From Hyphomicrobiales bacterium (GTDB taxonomy: Bacteria > Pseudomonadota > Alphaproteobacteria > Rhizobiales > Xanthobacteraceae), in NCBI GenBank assembly GCA_017305535.1, contig JAFKKN010000004.1, forward strand, positions 124,001 to 188,000: 64,000 nt of DNA, given 5' to 3'. The position numbers and the translations under genes were made by a program. Shown one piece after another: positions 16,063-24,907 of this stretch (positions are counted from its first letter, which is position 1; every line of letters begins with the position of its first letter). The notes under the pieces were generated by a model. It ran no database searches and had not been told where the DNA came from. It saw nothing but the letters and a program-made list of their open reading frames with translations.

Positions 16063-16183
16063 CGTCGTCCCCGCGAAGGCGGGGACCCATACGCCGCAGC
16101 GGCTCGACTCCATCCAAGAAGGCGAAACAACCTTACACAACTAGTGCCAGGGGTTATGGGTCCCCGCCTTCGCGGGGACGACG
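16063..16183. repeat. Family-B repeat, paired arms
   Basis: CGTCGTCCCCGCGAAGGCGG with CCCATACGCCGCAGCGG at the left, and GGGGTTATGGGTCCCCGCC through CGCGGGGACGACG at the right. The flanks on both sides hold no gene. Confidence 0.75.
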
Positions 16184-16227
16184 CTGAGGTTGCTTGATTT
16201 CCATGTTATTCATTGCAGCACCTCTCG

Positions 16228-16262
16228 AAAAAAGCCCGCCTCCACGGCGGGCTTTCGTTTTA
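16228..16262. terminator. Rho-independent terminator, bidirectional
   Basis: A stem of GCCCGCC (16234-16240) and GGCGGGC (16246-16252), with an A-run before it and TTTCGTTTTA after it. It can serve the PRC-barrel gene on the minus strand and readthrough from the ligase on the plus strand. Confidence 0.85.
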
Positions 16263-16288
16263 CGCAACGCCATTCAACTCGATGCGCC

Positions 16289-16651
16289 TCACGCCAGCGG
16301 CACGCCGTAGTAATCATTCACCGCGCGCGCCCGGCCGGGATCGCCCCAGTTCCAGTCCTTGTCGCTGGCGTATTTCGGCGCGTCCTTGATCTGCTTCTCG
16401 GTGATCATGGTCTGATACCCGCCGAGATCCTTGTTATACTTCAGCGACTGCCACGGCAGCGGGTAGTGATCGTTGCCAAGCCCCATGAATCCGCCGAAGC
16501 CGAGCACCGCGTACGACACGCGCCCACTGGGCTTGTCGATCATCACGCGTTCGATGGAACCGATTTTCTCACCATCGGCGCCATAGACGTTGGTTCCCTC
16601 GACCTTGTCGCTGCCAATCAGATTGCCTTGTTCCTTCGCTTCGATACCCAT
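16289..16651 (-). CDS. PRC-barrel domain protein
   Basis: A 120-residue soluble protein. GTNVYGADGEKIGSIERVMI at about residues 19-38 followed by RVSYAVLGFGGFMGLGNDH is the PRC-barrel fold. This is a small beta-barrel found in photosynthetic reaction centre H subunits, RimM and many stand-alone stress-linked proteins. The start at 16651 has a perfect GGAGG six bases upstream, so the longer in-frame reading is rejected. The C-terminus contains a Trp-rich DKDWNWGDPG segment. It is followed by a strong terminator. Function unknown; in this group such genes are often general-stress induced, which is not visible here. Confidence 0.85.
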   Translation of the reverse strand: MGIEAKEQGNLIGSDKVEGTNVYGADGEKIGSIERVMIDKPSGRVSYAVLGFGGFMGLGNDHYPLPWQSLKYNKDLGGYQTMITEKQIKDAPKYASDKDWNWGDPGRARAVNDYYGVPLA

Positions 16652-16848
16652 GCAAGTCCTCCATGCTTCATACAGAAACAACGGAAGCCCACAGCGAACG
16701 TTCCCGCTGCCGGGCGCGACACATCCACCCGGCCAACGCACGATCTTCGCGACGGTGTTCCCGCGCTTGACGCGCGCACCCTACCCGCACAATGCTGCGC
16801 CGCTGTCGCGCCCTTCGACGGACGTCTCCGTCGCCTTGAATGATCGCC

Positions 16849-17646
16849 ATGTTCGAGTCCCGGCTCCTTACCAAGCTCGCCGCCGCCGCATCGGTGATCG
16901 GCCATCTCGCCCTGCTGGTTGCTGTTCTGCACTATGCCGGCGTCCGTCCGTTCCAGACCGAAAGCGCCAAGGCCATCACCGTTGATCTGGTCGACCCGGA
17001 TGAGGCCAAGCCGCCGGAACAAGCCGCCAAACCGCTTGAGCCGGAGCCGACGCTGCCGGACCTGAAACCCTCGGTCGAAACCTCGCATCCGCAAGCGCCG
17101 CAAGCATCTTCGCCACCGCAGCAACAGGCCATGCCGCAGCCTCAGCCGGAGCAACACGCCAACGCGCCTCAAGCCGCGCCACAGCAACAGCAACAGTCGC
17201 AATCACATCCGCCGCCTCAAGCGGCGCCTTCATTCAAACCGCCAGAGCCCGATCTCACCGTGAAGTACGGCGTAATGCTGGGGCTTCCGGATTCCGACGG
17301 CAAAAGCGACTTCGACGCAGCCGCTGCCGACAGCGCCAAGGTGGACTCGGTCAACATCGCTGCCTTCCGCCGCCACCTGAAAACCTGTTCGGCAATGCCG
17401 GACACCATCACCGCATCCGATGACGTATGGATCAAGCTGCGCGCCGTCTTCGCACCGAATGGTCGCCTCGCAGCGCCGCCGGTCCTGATCGAAGGCAAGG
17501 CCTCACCCAAGGCCATCGCGCTGGCGCACGGCGCGATCGCCGCGCTGCAAGCCTGCCAGCCCTACGCGATGTTGCCCGCCGACAAATACAACGAGTGGAA
17601 AGTGCTCGACCTCGAATTCTCGCCGAAGGATTTTACTCAAGGATAG
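16849..17646 (+). CDS. TonB/TolA-like envelope protein with Pro/Gln-rich linker
   Basis: A 265-residue protein with one N-terminal membrane helix (about residues 10-32), a periplasmic linker at 45-140 rich in Pro, Gln and Ala, and a C-terminal globular domain at about 150-260. The last domain, with FRRHLKTCSAMPDTITASDD and KLRAVFAPNGRLAAPPVLIE, resembles the TonB/TolA C-terminal fold. The two Cys (about 194 and 248) may pair. No exbB/exbD or tolQ/tolR neighbours exist in the window, so its energising partner is unknown. ATG starts exist at 16840 and 16849, neither with a clear ribosome-binding site; I use the second. Confidence 0.7.
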   Translation: MFESRLLTKLAAAASVIGHLALLVAVLHYAGVRPFQTESAKAITVDLVDPDEAKPPEQAAKPLEPEPTLPDLKPSVETSHPQAPQASSPPQQQAMPQPQPEQHANAPQAAPQQQQQSQSHPPPQAAPSFKPPEPDLTVKYGVMLGLPDSDGKSDFDAAAADSAKVDSVNIAAFRRHLKTCSAMPDTITASDDVWIKLRAVFAPNGRLAAPPVLIEGKASPKAIALAHGAIAALQACQPYAMLPADKYNEWKVLDLEFSPKDFTQG

Positions 17647-17751
17647 GAATGGCTGCCCCGCGCGACGTAACCGCGACATGCCGCCCCGTTCTTGCATGTG
17701 GAGCGGGAACTGGCATCATCCCGACGCCATCATCAAGCACGGGAGAAAATC

Positions 17752-19224
17752 TTGGCCGCATCGCAATGGAGCTTCAAGTCCGCCGCCGACATGTCCGCCG
17801 CCCTTGCCGCGAAGAAGGTCTCCGCCGTCGAACTGGCGCAAGACACCATTGCGCGTATCCAAAAGCACGACGGCAAGATCAACGCGGTCTGCGTCCGCGA
17901 TTTCGAACGCGGGCTTGAGGCCGCCCGGGCCGCCGATGCGGCGCTGGGACGCGGCGAGAAGAAGCCGCTGCTCGGCATTCCGATGACGGTGAAAGAGTCC
18001 TTCAACGTCGCCGGGCTGGCGACGACATGGGGCTACCCGCAGCACAAGGACTTCAAGGCGGCCGAAGACGCGCTGCCTATCACGCGCGTGAAAAATGCCG
18101 GCGGCGTCATCCTCGCCAAGACCAACGTGCCGATCTCGCTTGGCGACTGGCAGAGCTATAACGAGGTCTATGGCGTCACCAACAACCCTTACGATCTCGG
18201 CCGCACGCCGGGCGGATCGTCCGGCGGTTCGTCGGCGGCGCTGGCCGCCGGTTACGGCGCTCTGTCGCTCGGCTCCGACATCGGCGGCTCGCTGCGCGTG
18301 CCGGCGTTTCATTGCGGCGTCTACGCACACAAGCCGACCTACGATCTCTGCGCGCTGCGCGGCCACGTCGGGCCGCCCAATCCGCCGCTGCCGTTCACGC
18401 GCGATCTTTCGGTGATCGGGCCGATGGCGCGCAGCGCCGCCGATCTCGGCATGTTACTGGACGTCATGGCCGGACCCGATCCGATCGATGCCGGGGTCGC
18501 TTATCGGCTGTCGCTGCCGGCTCCGCGCCATCCCGATTTCAAGGGATTCCGCGTGCTGGTGCTCGACAATCATCCGCTGCTGCCGACCTGCACGTCGATC
18601 AAGGAAGCGATCGACAAGCTCGCGGACAATCTCGAGAAGCTCGGCGTCGGCATCACGCGCGAAACGCCGCTGTTGCCGGACCTCGCCGCCTCGTCGCGGC
18701 TTTACATGCGGATGCTGATGTCGTTCCTGGCCGGCGCGTTTCCGCCGGAAACCTATGCCGCCGCACAGGTCGCCGCCGCCAAACTCGCGCCGAGCGACAT
18801 GAGCCTCGCCGCCGAGCGGCTGCGCGGCATCACGCTCAGCCATCGCGACTGGGTGATGGCCGACGGCGGGCGCACGCGGCTGCGCGCGCAATGGCGCGAC
18901 CTCTTCAAGAAATTCGATGCGGTGATCTGTCCGATCATGCCGATCCCGGCCTATCCGCACGATCATTTGCCGGATCAGGAGCAACGCCGCATCATGATCG
19001 ACGGCAAGGCTTATCCCTACGTCGATCAACTGGTGTGGCCCGGCATCGCCACGCTGCCCGGCCTGCCGGCAACCGCGATCCCGCTCGGCCTCGACAAGGA
19101 CGGCCTGCCGCTCGGCGCGCAGATCGTCGGGCCATGGCTCGAGGATCACACGCCGATCCGCCTCGCCTCGCTGATCGAGCGCGAGTTCGGCGGCTTCACA
19201 CCTCCGCCGATGTTCAAGGATTGA
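17752..19224 (+). CDS. Amidase signature family hydrolase
   Basis: A 490-residue amidase. LLGIPMTVKESFNVAGL gives the catalytic Lys, and GRTPGGSSGGSSAALAAGYG gives the Ser pair and the Gly/Ser-rich loop of the amidase signature. GSDIGGSLRVPAFHCGVYAH completes the site, so a Ser-cisSer-Lys triad is present. It hydrolyses an amide bond, but the substrate (simple amide, nylon-type oligomer or glutamyl-tRNA) cannot be told. No gatC/gatB neighbours argue against a GatA role. The TTG at 17752 has GGGAG six bases upstream; an ATG at 17692 would add 20 residues unlike the family. Confidence 0.9.
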   Translation: MAASQWSFKSAADMSAALAAKKVSAVELAQDTIARIQKHDGKINAVCVRDFERGLEAARAADAALGRGEKKPLLGIPMTVKESFNVAGLATTWGYPQHKDFKAAEDALPITRVKNAGGVILAKTNVPISLGDWQSYNEVYGVTNNPYDLGRTPGGSSGGSSAALAAGYGALSLGSDIGGSLRVPAFHCGVYAHKPTYDLCALRGHVGPPNPPLPFTRDLSVIGPMARSAADLGMLLDVMAGPDPIDAGVAYRLSLPAPRHPDFKGFRVLVLDNHPLLPTCTSIKEAIDKLADNLEKLGVGITRETPLLPDLAASSRLYMRMLMSFLAGAFPPETYAAAQVAAAKLAPSDMSLAAERLRGITLSHRDWVMADGGRTRLRAQWRDLFKKFDAVICPIMPIPAYPHDHLPDQEQRRIMIDGKAYPYVDQLVWPGIATLPGLPATAIPLGLDKDGLPLGAQIVGPWLEDHTPIRLASLIEREFGGFTPPPMFKD

Positions 19225-19332
19225 AATCAAAGCAGGCATAGTTCGGTCGCCGCCGTACCATGTCCTTGCCTCACGCGGCTATCGTCATCGCATCAGGACA
19301 TCTCACGCATTGCATATCCGGGAGCGACAGGC

Positions 19333-19686
19333 ATGAGCACCGACATCGAGCAACTGACGCAGCTCAATCGCGATTACATCAGTTCGGTGCAGAACGGCGA
19401 CGTGAAGCGCTTCGACGAAATTCTCGCGCCAGAATTCTACTGCTCCAATCCCGACAAGACGCTCATCGACCGCGCCGGCTTTCTCGCGCAGACGGCACGG
19501 CCGGTGACGATCCGCGATCTCGAAGCGCATGACGTGATGATCCGTGTGATGGGCGATTTCGCCATCATCCACGCCCGCACCAGCTACACTACTGCCGATG
19601 GTACAGCGGCGTCGGGACGCTACACCGACTGCTGGGCGCGGCAGAACGGCAAATGGCTCGCGGTGTCGGCGCACGTATCGCGGTGA
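19333..19686 (+). CDS. NTF2-like (SnoaL/DUF4440 type) protein
   Basis: A 117-residue cone-shaped NTF2-fold protein. TQLNRDYISSVQNGDVKRFD and LAPEFYCSNPDKTLIDRAGF match the two N-terminal helices and first strand. ARTSYTTADGTAASGRYTDC and NGKWLAVSAHVSR form the sheet and end. Such proteins bind small hydrophobic ligands or act as isomerases and dehydratases. GGGAG stands nine bases before the ATG. It is a single gene between the amidase and a family-A repeat. No catalytic residues can be assigned with confidence. Confidence 0.82.
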   Translation: MSTDIEQLTQLNRDYISSVQNGDVKRFDEILAPEFYCSNPDKTLIDRAGFLAQTARPVTIRDLEAHDVMIRVMGDFAIIHARTSYTTADGTAASGRYTDCWARQNGKWLAVSAHVSR

Positions 19687-19719
19687 GGCGGCTGTAGTCC
19701 ACGCAACCAACCTCTCATC

Positions 19720-19811
19720 CGTCATGGCCGGGCTTGTCCCGGCCTTCCACGCACTTCAAGTAGAGACGTCATTAAGAACGTGGATGCCCGGGACAAACCC
19801 GGGCATGACGA
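19720..19811. repeat. Family-A repeat, short form
   Basis: The left arm is CGTCATGGCCGGGCTTGTCC and the right arm GGACAAACCCGGGCATGACG, with ACGTGGATG before it. It lies between convergent genes. Confidence 0.8.
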
Positions 19812-19848
19812 AAGCCAATAGCACTGCGAACGCATCGCAGCGTCAACG

Positions 19849-20937
19849 CTACGCATCGAACATGATGACGCTGCGCACGGTCTTGCCGGCCTTCATGGCG
19901 GCGAAACCCTCGTTGATCTCCGACAGTTTCAGCTTGGCTGAAATCCAGTCGTCGAGGTGCAGCTTGCCGCGCATGTAGAATTCGACGAGGCGCGGCATGT
20001 CGACACGGAAATGGTTGGAGCCCATCGACGAGCCCTGAATCCGGCGCTCGCGCAGGAAGTCGAAGCCGTGCAGTTCGATCTTCTGGCCAAACGGCACCAT
20101 GCCGACGATGGTGGCGGTGCCGCCCTGCGCCAGCATGGCGAAGGCCTGCTCGGAGGTGTCCTTGCGGCCGAGCATCTCGAACGCGTGGTTGACGCCGCCG
20201 CCGGTCAATTCCTTGACCTGCTGCACCACGTCGCCGTTCGCCGGATCGACGATGTCGGTGGCACCGAGCTTGGTGGCGAGTTGCAGCTTCGCCGGATTGT
20301 TATCGATGGCGATGATGCGGCCGGCGCCGGCGATCGCCGCGCCGTTGATGCCGGCCATGCCGACACCACCGCAGCCGATCACCGCGACGGTCTCTCCCGC
20401 TGTCACCTTCGCGGTATTCACCACCGCGCCATAGCCTGTGATGACACCGCAGCCGATCAGCGCCGCCAGTTCGAGCGGCATGTCCTTGCGGATTTTGACG
20501 ATGGCGTTTTCGTGCACCAGCATCTGCTCGGCGAACGACGACAGGTTGAGGAACTGGTTGAGCTTCTCGGAGCGCGCCCACGACAGGCGGTTGGACTGCC
20601 CCGGCAGCATCTTCACCGTGGTGTCGGTGCACAACACCGGACGGCCGGTCGAGCAATAGTCGCAGGTGCCGCAGAACACCGAGAGGCAGGTGACGACATG
20701 ATCGCCCGGCTTCACGTACGTCACGTCGGAGCCGACCTGCTCAACCACGCCGGCGGATTCATGACCCAGCACCACCGGCAGCGGATGCGGATACAGCCCC
20801 TCCATGAAGTGCAGATCAGAATGACACAGCCCGGCGACGGTGGTGCGGATCAGCACCTCGCGCGGTCCCGGCTTCTGGATGCTGATCTCCTCGACCTGCA
20901 ACGGCTTGTTCACTTCATAGAGAACGGCGGCCTTCAT
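19849..20937 (-). CDS. Zinc-dependent alcohol dehydrogenase, MDR family
   Basis: A 362-residue medium-chain dehydrogenase. GLCHSDLHFMEG and LGHESAGVVEQVG give the catalytic zinc ligands. FCGTCDYCSTGRPVLC carries the four-Cys structural zinc site. VIGCGGVGMAGINGAAIAGA is the NAD-binding Rossmann motif, and AIDNNPAKLQ places an Asp for NAD preference. The ending RSVIMFDA and overall length fit class III-like alcohol dehydrogenases, but formaldehyde activity cannot be claimed. It is followed upstream by the AidB-like dehydrogenase 42 bases away on the same strand. Confidence 0.9.
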   Translation of the reverse strand: MKAAVLYEVNKPLQVEEISIQKPGPREVLIRTTVAGLCHSDLHFMEGLYPHPLPVVLGHESAGVVEQVGSDVTYVKPGDHVVTCLSVFCGTCDYCSTGRPVLCTDTTVKMLPGQSNRLSWARSEKLNQFLNLSSFAEQMLVHENAIVKIRKDMPLELAALIGCGVITGYGAVVNTAKVTAGETVAVIGCGGVGMAGINGAAIAGAGRIIAIDNNPAKLQLATKLGATDIVDPANGDVVQQVKELTGGGVNHAFEMLGRKDTSEQAFAMLAQGGTATIVGMVPFGQKIELHGFDFLRERRIQGSSMGSNHFRVDMPRLVEFYMRGKLHLDDWISAKLKLSEINEGFAAMKAGKTVRSVIMFDA

Positions 20938-20979
20938 CGAGCACTCCCCGATTGTTGATTGTTATATCGACGCGACGGC

Positions 20980-22740
20980 TCAGGCGGCTGTCAGAAGCTC
21001 GCCCGCCTCCGCCATGCCGAGCGTATCATCGCCGAGCAGATGCTCGACAATCTTGCGTTCAGCACCTGTCGTCATCAGCTTGAACGGGTCGTTCGGCGTC
21101 AGCCGATGGTCGATCACCGCGCGCGCCAGCAGCACGCGTCGCGCATCGCCCCGCGCCGCATGGATGCGCGCGCCTTCCCAGGTCATCGCCACCGCACTCG
21201 CCACCTGATAGAGCGTCGAGGTGGCGCGGCGCGCGTCGGCCTCGTTCTCGGAATGGCGCGCGACCTCGCGGGCGAAATCGATCGCCTTGTCGGTGAGGCC
21301 GTGCAGCTTGTCGCGCCACGCCTGCGGCACGCCCGCGCTGTCATCGAGCCGCGCATGCAGATCGGCGCCGAGCGCGGATTCCGCGCCGTGGCGGGCGACC
21401 GCGCGCGTCAGCGCATCGAGCGCGACGATGTTGCCGGTGCCTTCCCAGATCGAGCCGAGATGGGCATCGCGGAGCAATCGCGGCGTGACGAATTCCTCAA
21501 TGTAGCCGACGCCGCCGCGCATCTCCATGGCGTCGCCGCACACCTTGCGCGCGTCGCGGGTGGCGCGGAATTTCAACGTCGGCGTCAGGATGCGCAGCAG
21601 CGCGGCGGCATCCTGGCTACCGCCCTCGGCGCGATCGAGCGCATCCGCCGTAATAAAACTCATCGACAGCCCCTGCTCCACCGCCAGCAAGATCTTCATC
21701 AACTGCCGCCGCGCCAGCGGCAGATCCGAAATACGCTGCCCGAATACGATGCGGCCGCGCGCCACCGCCATCGCGTCATGCCAGGCGCGCCGCATCAGCG
21801 CGGTGGATTTCACGCCGTTCGACAGCCGCGACGAATTCACCATCTCGGCCATCTGCACGAAGCCGCGATCGAGCCGCCCGACCGAATAGGCAATCGCGCC
21901 TTCCAGCTTGATCTCGCCCGACGCCATCGAGCGGGTGCCGAGTTTGTCCTTCAGCCGCACGATCCGGTAGTGGTTCTGCGAACCGTCGTCGAGGAAACGC
22001 GGCATCAGGAACAGGCCGACGCCACGCGTGCCCGGTCCCGCGCCGTCCGGCCGCGCCAGCAGCATCACCACCTTGGCGTCGGCGTTGGAGCAGAACCACT
22101 TGTCGCCATGGAGCCGCCAGTGATCGCCTTCCTGCACCGCGCGCGAGGTGAGGCTGCCAACATCGGAGCCACCTTCCTTCTCGGTCATGAACTGGCCGCC
22201 TTGCGTCAGCTTGCTCATGTCAGTCTGCGTCAGGCCGTCGAGATACTTCGCCTTCAGCGCCTCGTCGCCGAAGCGCGACAACAGCTTCGCCGCGCCGTCG
22301 GTAACGTTGATCGGGCAGCCCATGCCGAATTCGCACTGATTGAACAGGAACGTAAAGGCGTGCTTCGCCGTCACCGGATAGGTCTCGGACCAGCCCAGAA
22401 TGCCCTTGCGATGCGACATCGCGTGAATGCCGAACTCGCCGAACGCCGCGTTTTCCAGTTCGCGATAGGCCGGATGATATTCGATCGACTGCACGTCACG
22501 GCCGAACTTGTCGCGCGGATGCAGCACCGGGCCGTGGCGGTCGGCGATGCGGCCGCACTCGTCGAGCCGGCCACCGACCAAGCCGCCGAGCCGGTCGAGA
22601 TGCGGCTCGATATGCTTGAACAGTTTTTCGGAGAGATGAATCCGCAACAGGTCCGCCAGCGACGGATCGGTGCGATAAAAATTGGTGCCGGTGGTGTCGG
22701 GCGCGATCAGATCGGATGCGATGGGCGTTTGAATATTCAT
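20980..22740 (-). CDS. AidB-like acyl-CoA dehydrogenase family protein
   Basis: A 586-residue flavoprotein, about 170 residues longer than ordinary acyl-CoA dehydrogenases. The extra C-terminal helical domain and the segments LTQGGQFMTEKEGGSDVGSL and CGDAMEMRGGVGYIEEFVTP place it with AidB/isovaleryl-type relatives. AidB binds DNA and is part of the adaptive alkylation response in E. coli, while many homologues are true acyl-CoA dehydrogenases. No alkylation-repair genes neighbour it here, which favours a metabolic role alongside the adjacent alcohol dehydrogenase and enoyl-CoA hydratase. The ATG at 22740 starts MNIQTPIASDLI. Confidence 0.87.
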   Translation of the reverse strand: MNIQTPIASDLIAPDTTGTNFYRTDPSLADLLRIHLSEKLFKHIEPHLDRLGGLVGGRLDECGRIADRHGPVLHPRDKFGRDVQSIEYHPAYRELENAAFGEFGIHAMSHRKGILGWSETYPVTAKHAFTFLFNQCEFGMGCPINVTDGAAKLLSRFGDEALKAKYLDGLTQTDMSKLTQGGQFMTEKEGGSDVGSLTSRAVQEGDHWRLHGDKWFCSNADAKVVMLLARPDGAGPGTRGVGLFLMPRFLDDGSQNHYRIVRLKDKLGTRSMASGEIKLEGAIAYSVGRLDRGFVQMAEMVNSSRLSNGVKSTALMRRAWHDAMAVARGRIVFGQRISDLPLARRQLMKILLAVEQGLSMSFITADALDRAEGGSQDAAALLRILTPTLKFRATRDARKVCGDAMEMRGGVGYIEEFVTPRLLRDAHLGSIWEGTGNIVALDALTRAVARHGAESALGADLHARLDDSAGVPQAWRDKLHGLTDKAIDFAREVARHSENEADARRATSTLYQVASAVAMTWEGARIHAARGDARRVLLARAVIDHRLTPNDPFKLMTTGAERKIVEHLLGDDTLGMAEAGELLTAA

Positions 22741-22897
22741 GGCGGCCTCCGGCGACGAACTGTTTTGCCGATGATCATGCGCCTGTTAGACTGATGAATA
22801 AAGCCCCGCCGATGCAGGCGGCCATGCACGAGTCAAACGGGGTTCGGCGTGATTTTCCGCATCACGAAACAAGCATTCGCAGCCAGAACGGTGAGCC

Positions 22898-23731
22898 ATG
22901 ACAACGACCTCGCGATCCATCGACACCGGCACCAATGAACTGCTCTGCGAGGTGCGCGATCGCGTCGCGATCATCACGCTGAACCGGCCGGAGGCGCGCA
23001 ATGCGTTGTCGGACCATCTGACGCCAGCGTTGCGCACCATGATCCGCGTTTGCGGCGAGGATGCCTCTATCGGCGCGCTGCTGATTACAGGGGCAGGCAC
23101 CGCGTTCTGTTCCGGCGGCGACGTCAAGGGCATGGGCACCAACACGAACCCGGCGAAAGCGGCGATGTCGTCCGACGAACGGATCGCGGATCTGCAGGAA
23201 CGGCAACGGCTGCTCACCGGTGCGCTGGTCGCGGTGCGCAAGCCGACCATCGCAGCGCTGCCCGGCCCCGCCGCCGGAGCCGGCCTCGCCATCGCGATGG
23301 CCTGCGACATCCGCATCGCGGCGGAGTCAGCGTTTCTCACCACCGGTTATATTCGCGTGGCACTAAGCGGCGATTACGGCATCGCCTGGCTGTTGACGCG
23401 GCTGGTGGGAACGTCGCGGGCGAGAGAGTTGATGTTTACGGGCGAGAAGGTCGATGCCAAACGCGCCGAAACCGTCGGTCTCGTCAATCGCGTGGTGCCG
23501 GATGCGAGTTTGCGCGACGAGGCCTTTGCGCTGGCGAAGTCGCTCGCGGAAGGTCCGGCGATCGCGTTGCGTTACATGAAGGACAATCTCGACGAAGCGC
23601 TGGCCTTCGACTTCGCCACCGCGCGCGATCACGAAGCGGTACGGCTGATCAAGTCGGCCGGGACCGCGGATCACCGCGAAGCGGTTTCCGCCTTCATCGA
23701 GAAGCGCAAGCCAGTGTTCGGGAAGGGCTAG
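22898..23731 (+). CDS. Enoyl-CoA hydratase/isomerase family protein
   Basis: A 277-residue crotonase-fold enzyme. GAGTAFCSGGDVKGMG is the first oxyanion segment and PGPAAGAGLAIAMACDIRIA the second. TTGYIRVALSGDYGIAWLLT covers the active-site face, where one usual Glu is replaced by Ser-Gly. The tail FIEKRKPVFGKG is typical. It diverges from the AidB-like gene across a 157-base gap. The missing acidic residue suggests isomerase-like or non-hydratase chemistry, as for 2-(1,2-epoxy-1,2-dihydrophenyl)acetyl-CoA isomerase-type members; this is inference. Confidence 0.88.
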   Translation: MTTTSRSIDTGTNELLCEVRDRVAIITLNRPEARNALSDHLTPALRTMIRVCGEDASIGALLITGAGTAFCSGGDVKGMGTNTNPAKAAMSSDERIADLQERQRLLTGALVAVRKPTIAALPGPAAGAGLAIAMACDIRIAAESAFLTTGYIRVALSGDYGIAWLLTRLVGTSRARELMFTGEKVDAKRAETVGLVNRVVPDASLRDEAFALAKSLAEGPAIALRYMKDNLDEALAFDFATARDHEAVRLIKSAGTADHREAVSAFIEKRKPVFGKG

Positions 23732-23762
23732 AGCGATTGCGTTATGACGGAAACACCCAATC

Positions 23763-23852
23763 CGTCATGCCCGGGCTTGTCCCGGGCATCCACGTCTTAA
23801 AGTCTCGCAAGGACAAGAACGTGGATGGCCGGGACAAGCCCGGCCATGACGA
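23763..23852. repeat. Family-A repeat, short form
   Basis: CGTCATGCCCGGGCTTGTCC with CCACGTC at the left and ACGTGGATGGCCGGGACAAG with CCCGGCCATGACGA at the right. It is one of the best preserved copies. Confidence 0.85.
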
Positions 23853-23882
23853 GTCGTTGATTCCATCTGAGCGAAACCTGCG

Positions 23883-24524
23883 TTAGTTCGCCTCGACCAC
23901 CATCTCCCGCCCATGCGCGCGCCAGCCGGCGCACGGCACTTCCGCTGCAAGATCGAGAGACTTCTCGAAGCGCACCAGTCGCCAGTCGCTCGGCAGCGCG
24001 GCGAAAGTGTAACCGGCCTTGCGCGCCAACGCCTGCATCGCATCGTTGGAGCGCAGCGTGTCACCGAAAATCGTCGACGCGCCGAGTGCCACGGCGCGGC
24101 ATTGGAGATTGGACAACAGCACCGTGCCGATGCCCTGTCCCTGCAGGTGATCGTCGATCGACAGACCGAACTCGAAACGCGAAGCAACAGGATCGAACGC
24201 ATAGCGCGCTTCGCCGATAATGGTCTCGACACCGCCGTTCTTCAGTGTCGCCAAAATCGCAAAGGCGTTGCCGCCGCTGTGCAGGGTCTTTTCCAGTTCG
24301 CTCGGCGGCAATTCGCCGATTGCCGCCAGAAAACGGTTGTAGCGCGAGTTCACCGACAGCCCGTGAAAATAGTGCTGCAAGGCAGCCGCATCGTCCGGTT
24401 CGACGAACCGCAATGTCATGGAGCGGCCGTCACGCAGCCTGACGATATCGATGTGTTGCGAAAGATCGCCGGGCCCAAGTACGGCGCCAACACGACGCAA
24501 GGTCTGATGCAAGGTGTTCGCCAT
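23883..24524 (-). CDS. GNAT family N-acetyltransferase
   Basis: A 213-residue protein with a GNAT domain at about residues 30-180. The acetyl-CoA-binding motif A is seen in FGLSIDDHLQGQGIGTVLLS (Gln-x2-Gly-x-Gly). MTLRFVEPDDAAALQHYF opens the fold, and SNDAMQALARKAGYTF is the motif B region. The start at 24524 has GGGAG upstream; the ATG five codons earlier lacks this. It resembles GNATs often fused to or paired with CoA ligases, but no such partner is adjacent. The substrate is unknown. Confidence 0.85.
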   Translation of the reverse strand: MANTLHQTLRRVGAVLGPGDLSQHIDIVRLRDGRSMTLRFVEPDDAAALQHYFHGLSVNSRYNRFLAAIGELPPSELEKTLHSGGNAFAILATLKNGGVETIIGEARYAFDPVASRFEFGLSIDDHLQGQGIGTVLLSNLQCRAVALGASTIFGDTLRSNDAMQALARKAGYTFAALPSDWRLVRFEKSLDLAAEVPCAGWRAHGREMVVEAN

Positions 24525-24604
24525 GACGCGCTCCCGCACATCGCTAAGATAATTGGAGGCCAGCGCCCCGAGGTTGGCGGCGCCGGCGCGTTCTCGCTAC
24601 TTGA

Positions 24605-24808
24605 TCAAGCCCGCCAGAACGGCTTTTCGGCCTCCGCCAGCATTTCGCTCCACGAAATTCCAACATCGTGAAGATCGCGCTCGGTCCAATGCGCCAATTC
24701 GCGCCGCTGGATCTGCCGAGTCCGCCACGTGTGCAGCGTCTCGTTGACATGGGCGAGGAAACCTTCCTCATGATGATTTGTCATTGCTTCGTGATGACGA
24801 GTGGACAT
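24605..24808 (-). CDS. DUF1127 small protein
   Basis: A 67-residue protein. WRTRQIQRRELAHWTERDLH followed by DVGISWSEMLAEAEKPFW is the conserved DUF1127 (YjiS-like) pattern, a short basic helical domain. In other alphaproteobacteria some DUF1127 proteins bind RNA or affect phosphate and carbon metabolism. The ATG at 24808 has GGAG upstream. It diverges from a LysR regulator across 96 bases, so the regulator may control it. Confidence 0.87.
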   Translation of the reverse strand: MSTRHHEAMTNHHEEGFLAHVNETLHTWRTRQIQRRELAHWTERDLHDVGISWSEMLAEAEKPFWRA

Positions 24809-24890
24809 TTTCCATCTCCAAATCTAGCTTCTTGCCGTAAAATATCTGCCCGATCCGGAGTCCTGACAAACGACATGTTGTCCCGAAATA

Positions 24891-24907
24891 CATGATATAT
24901 ATTCATG
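24891..24907. promoter_or_regulatory. Palindrome covering the LysR start codon
   Basis: CATGA-TATATAT-TCATG is a perfect 5-base inverted repeat within an AT-rich stretch and contains a T-N11-A core, the usual LysR-type box. It includes the start codon of the LysR gene and could mediate autoregulation and control of the divergent DUF1127 gene. Confidence 0.5.

Noticed and set aside
20959-22794. A 611-codon plus-strand open frame opposite the AidB-like gene
   Set aside because: Rich in Arg, His and Gln with no family motifs. It is a mirror of the real minus-strand gene.
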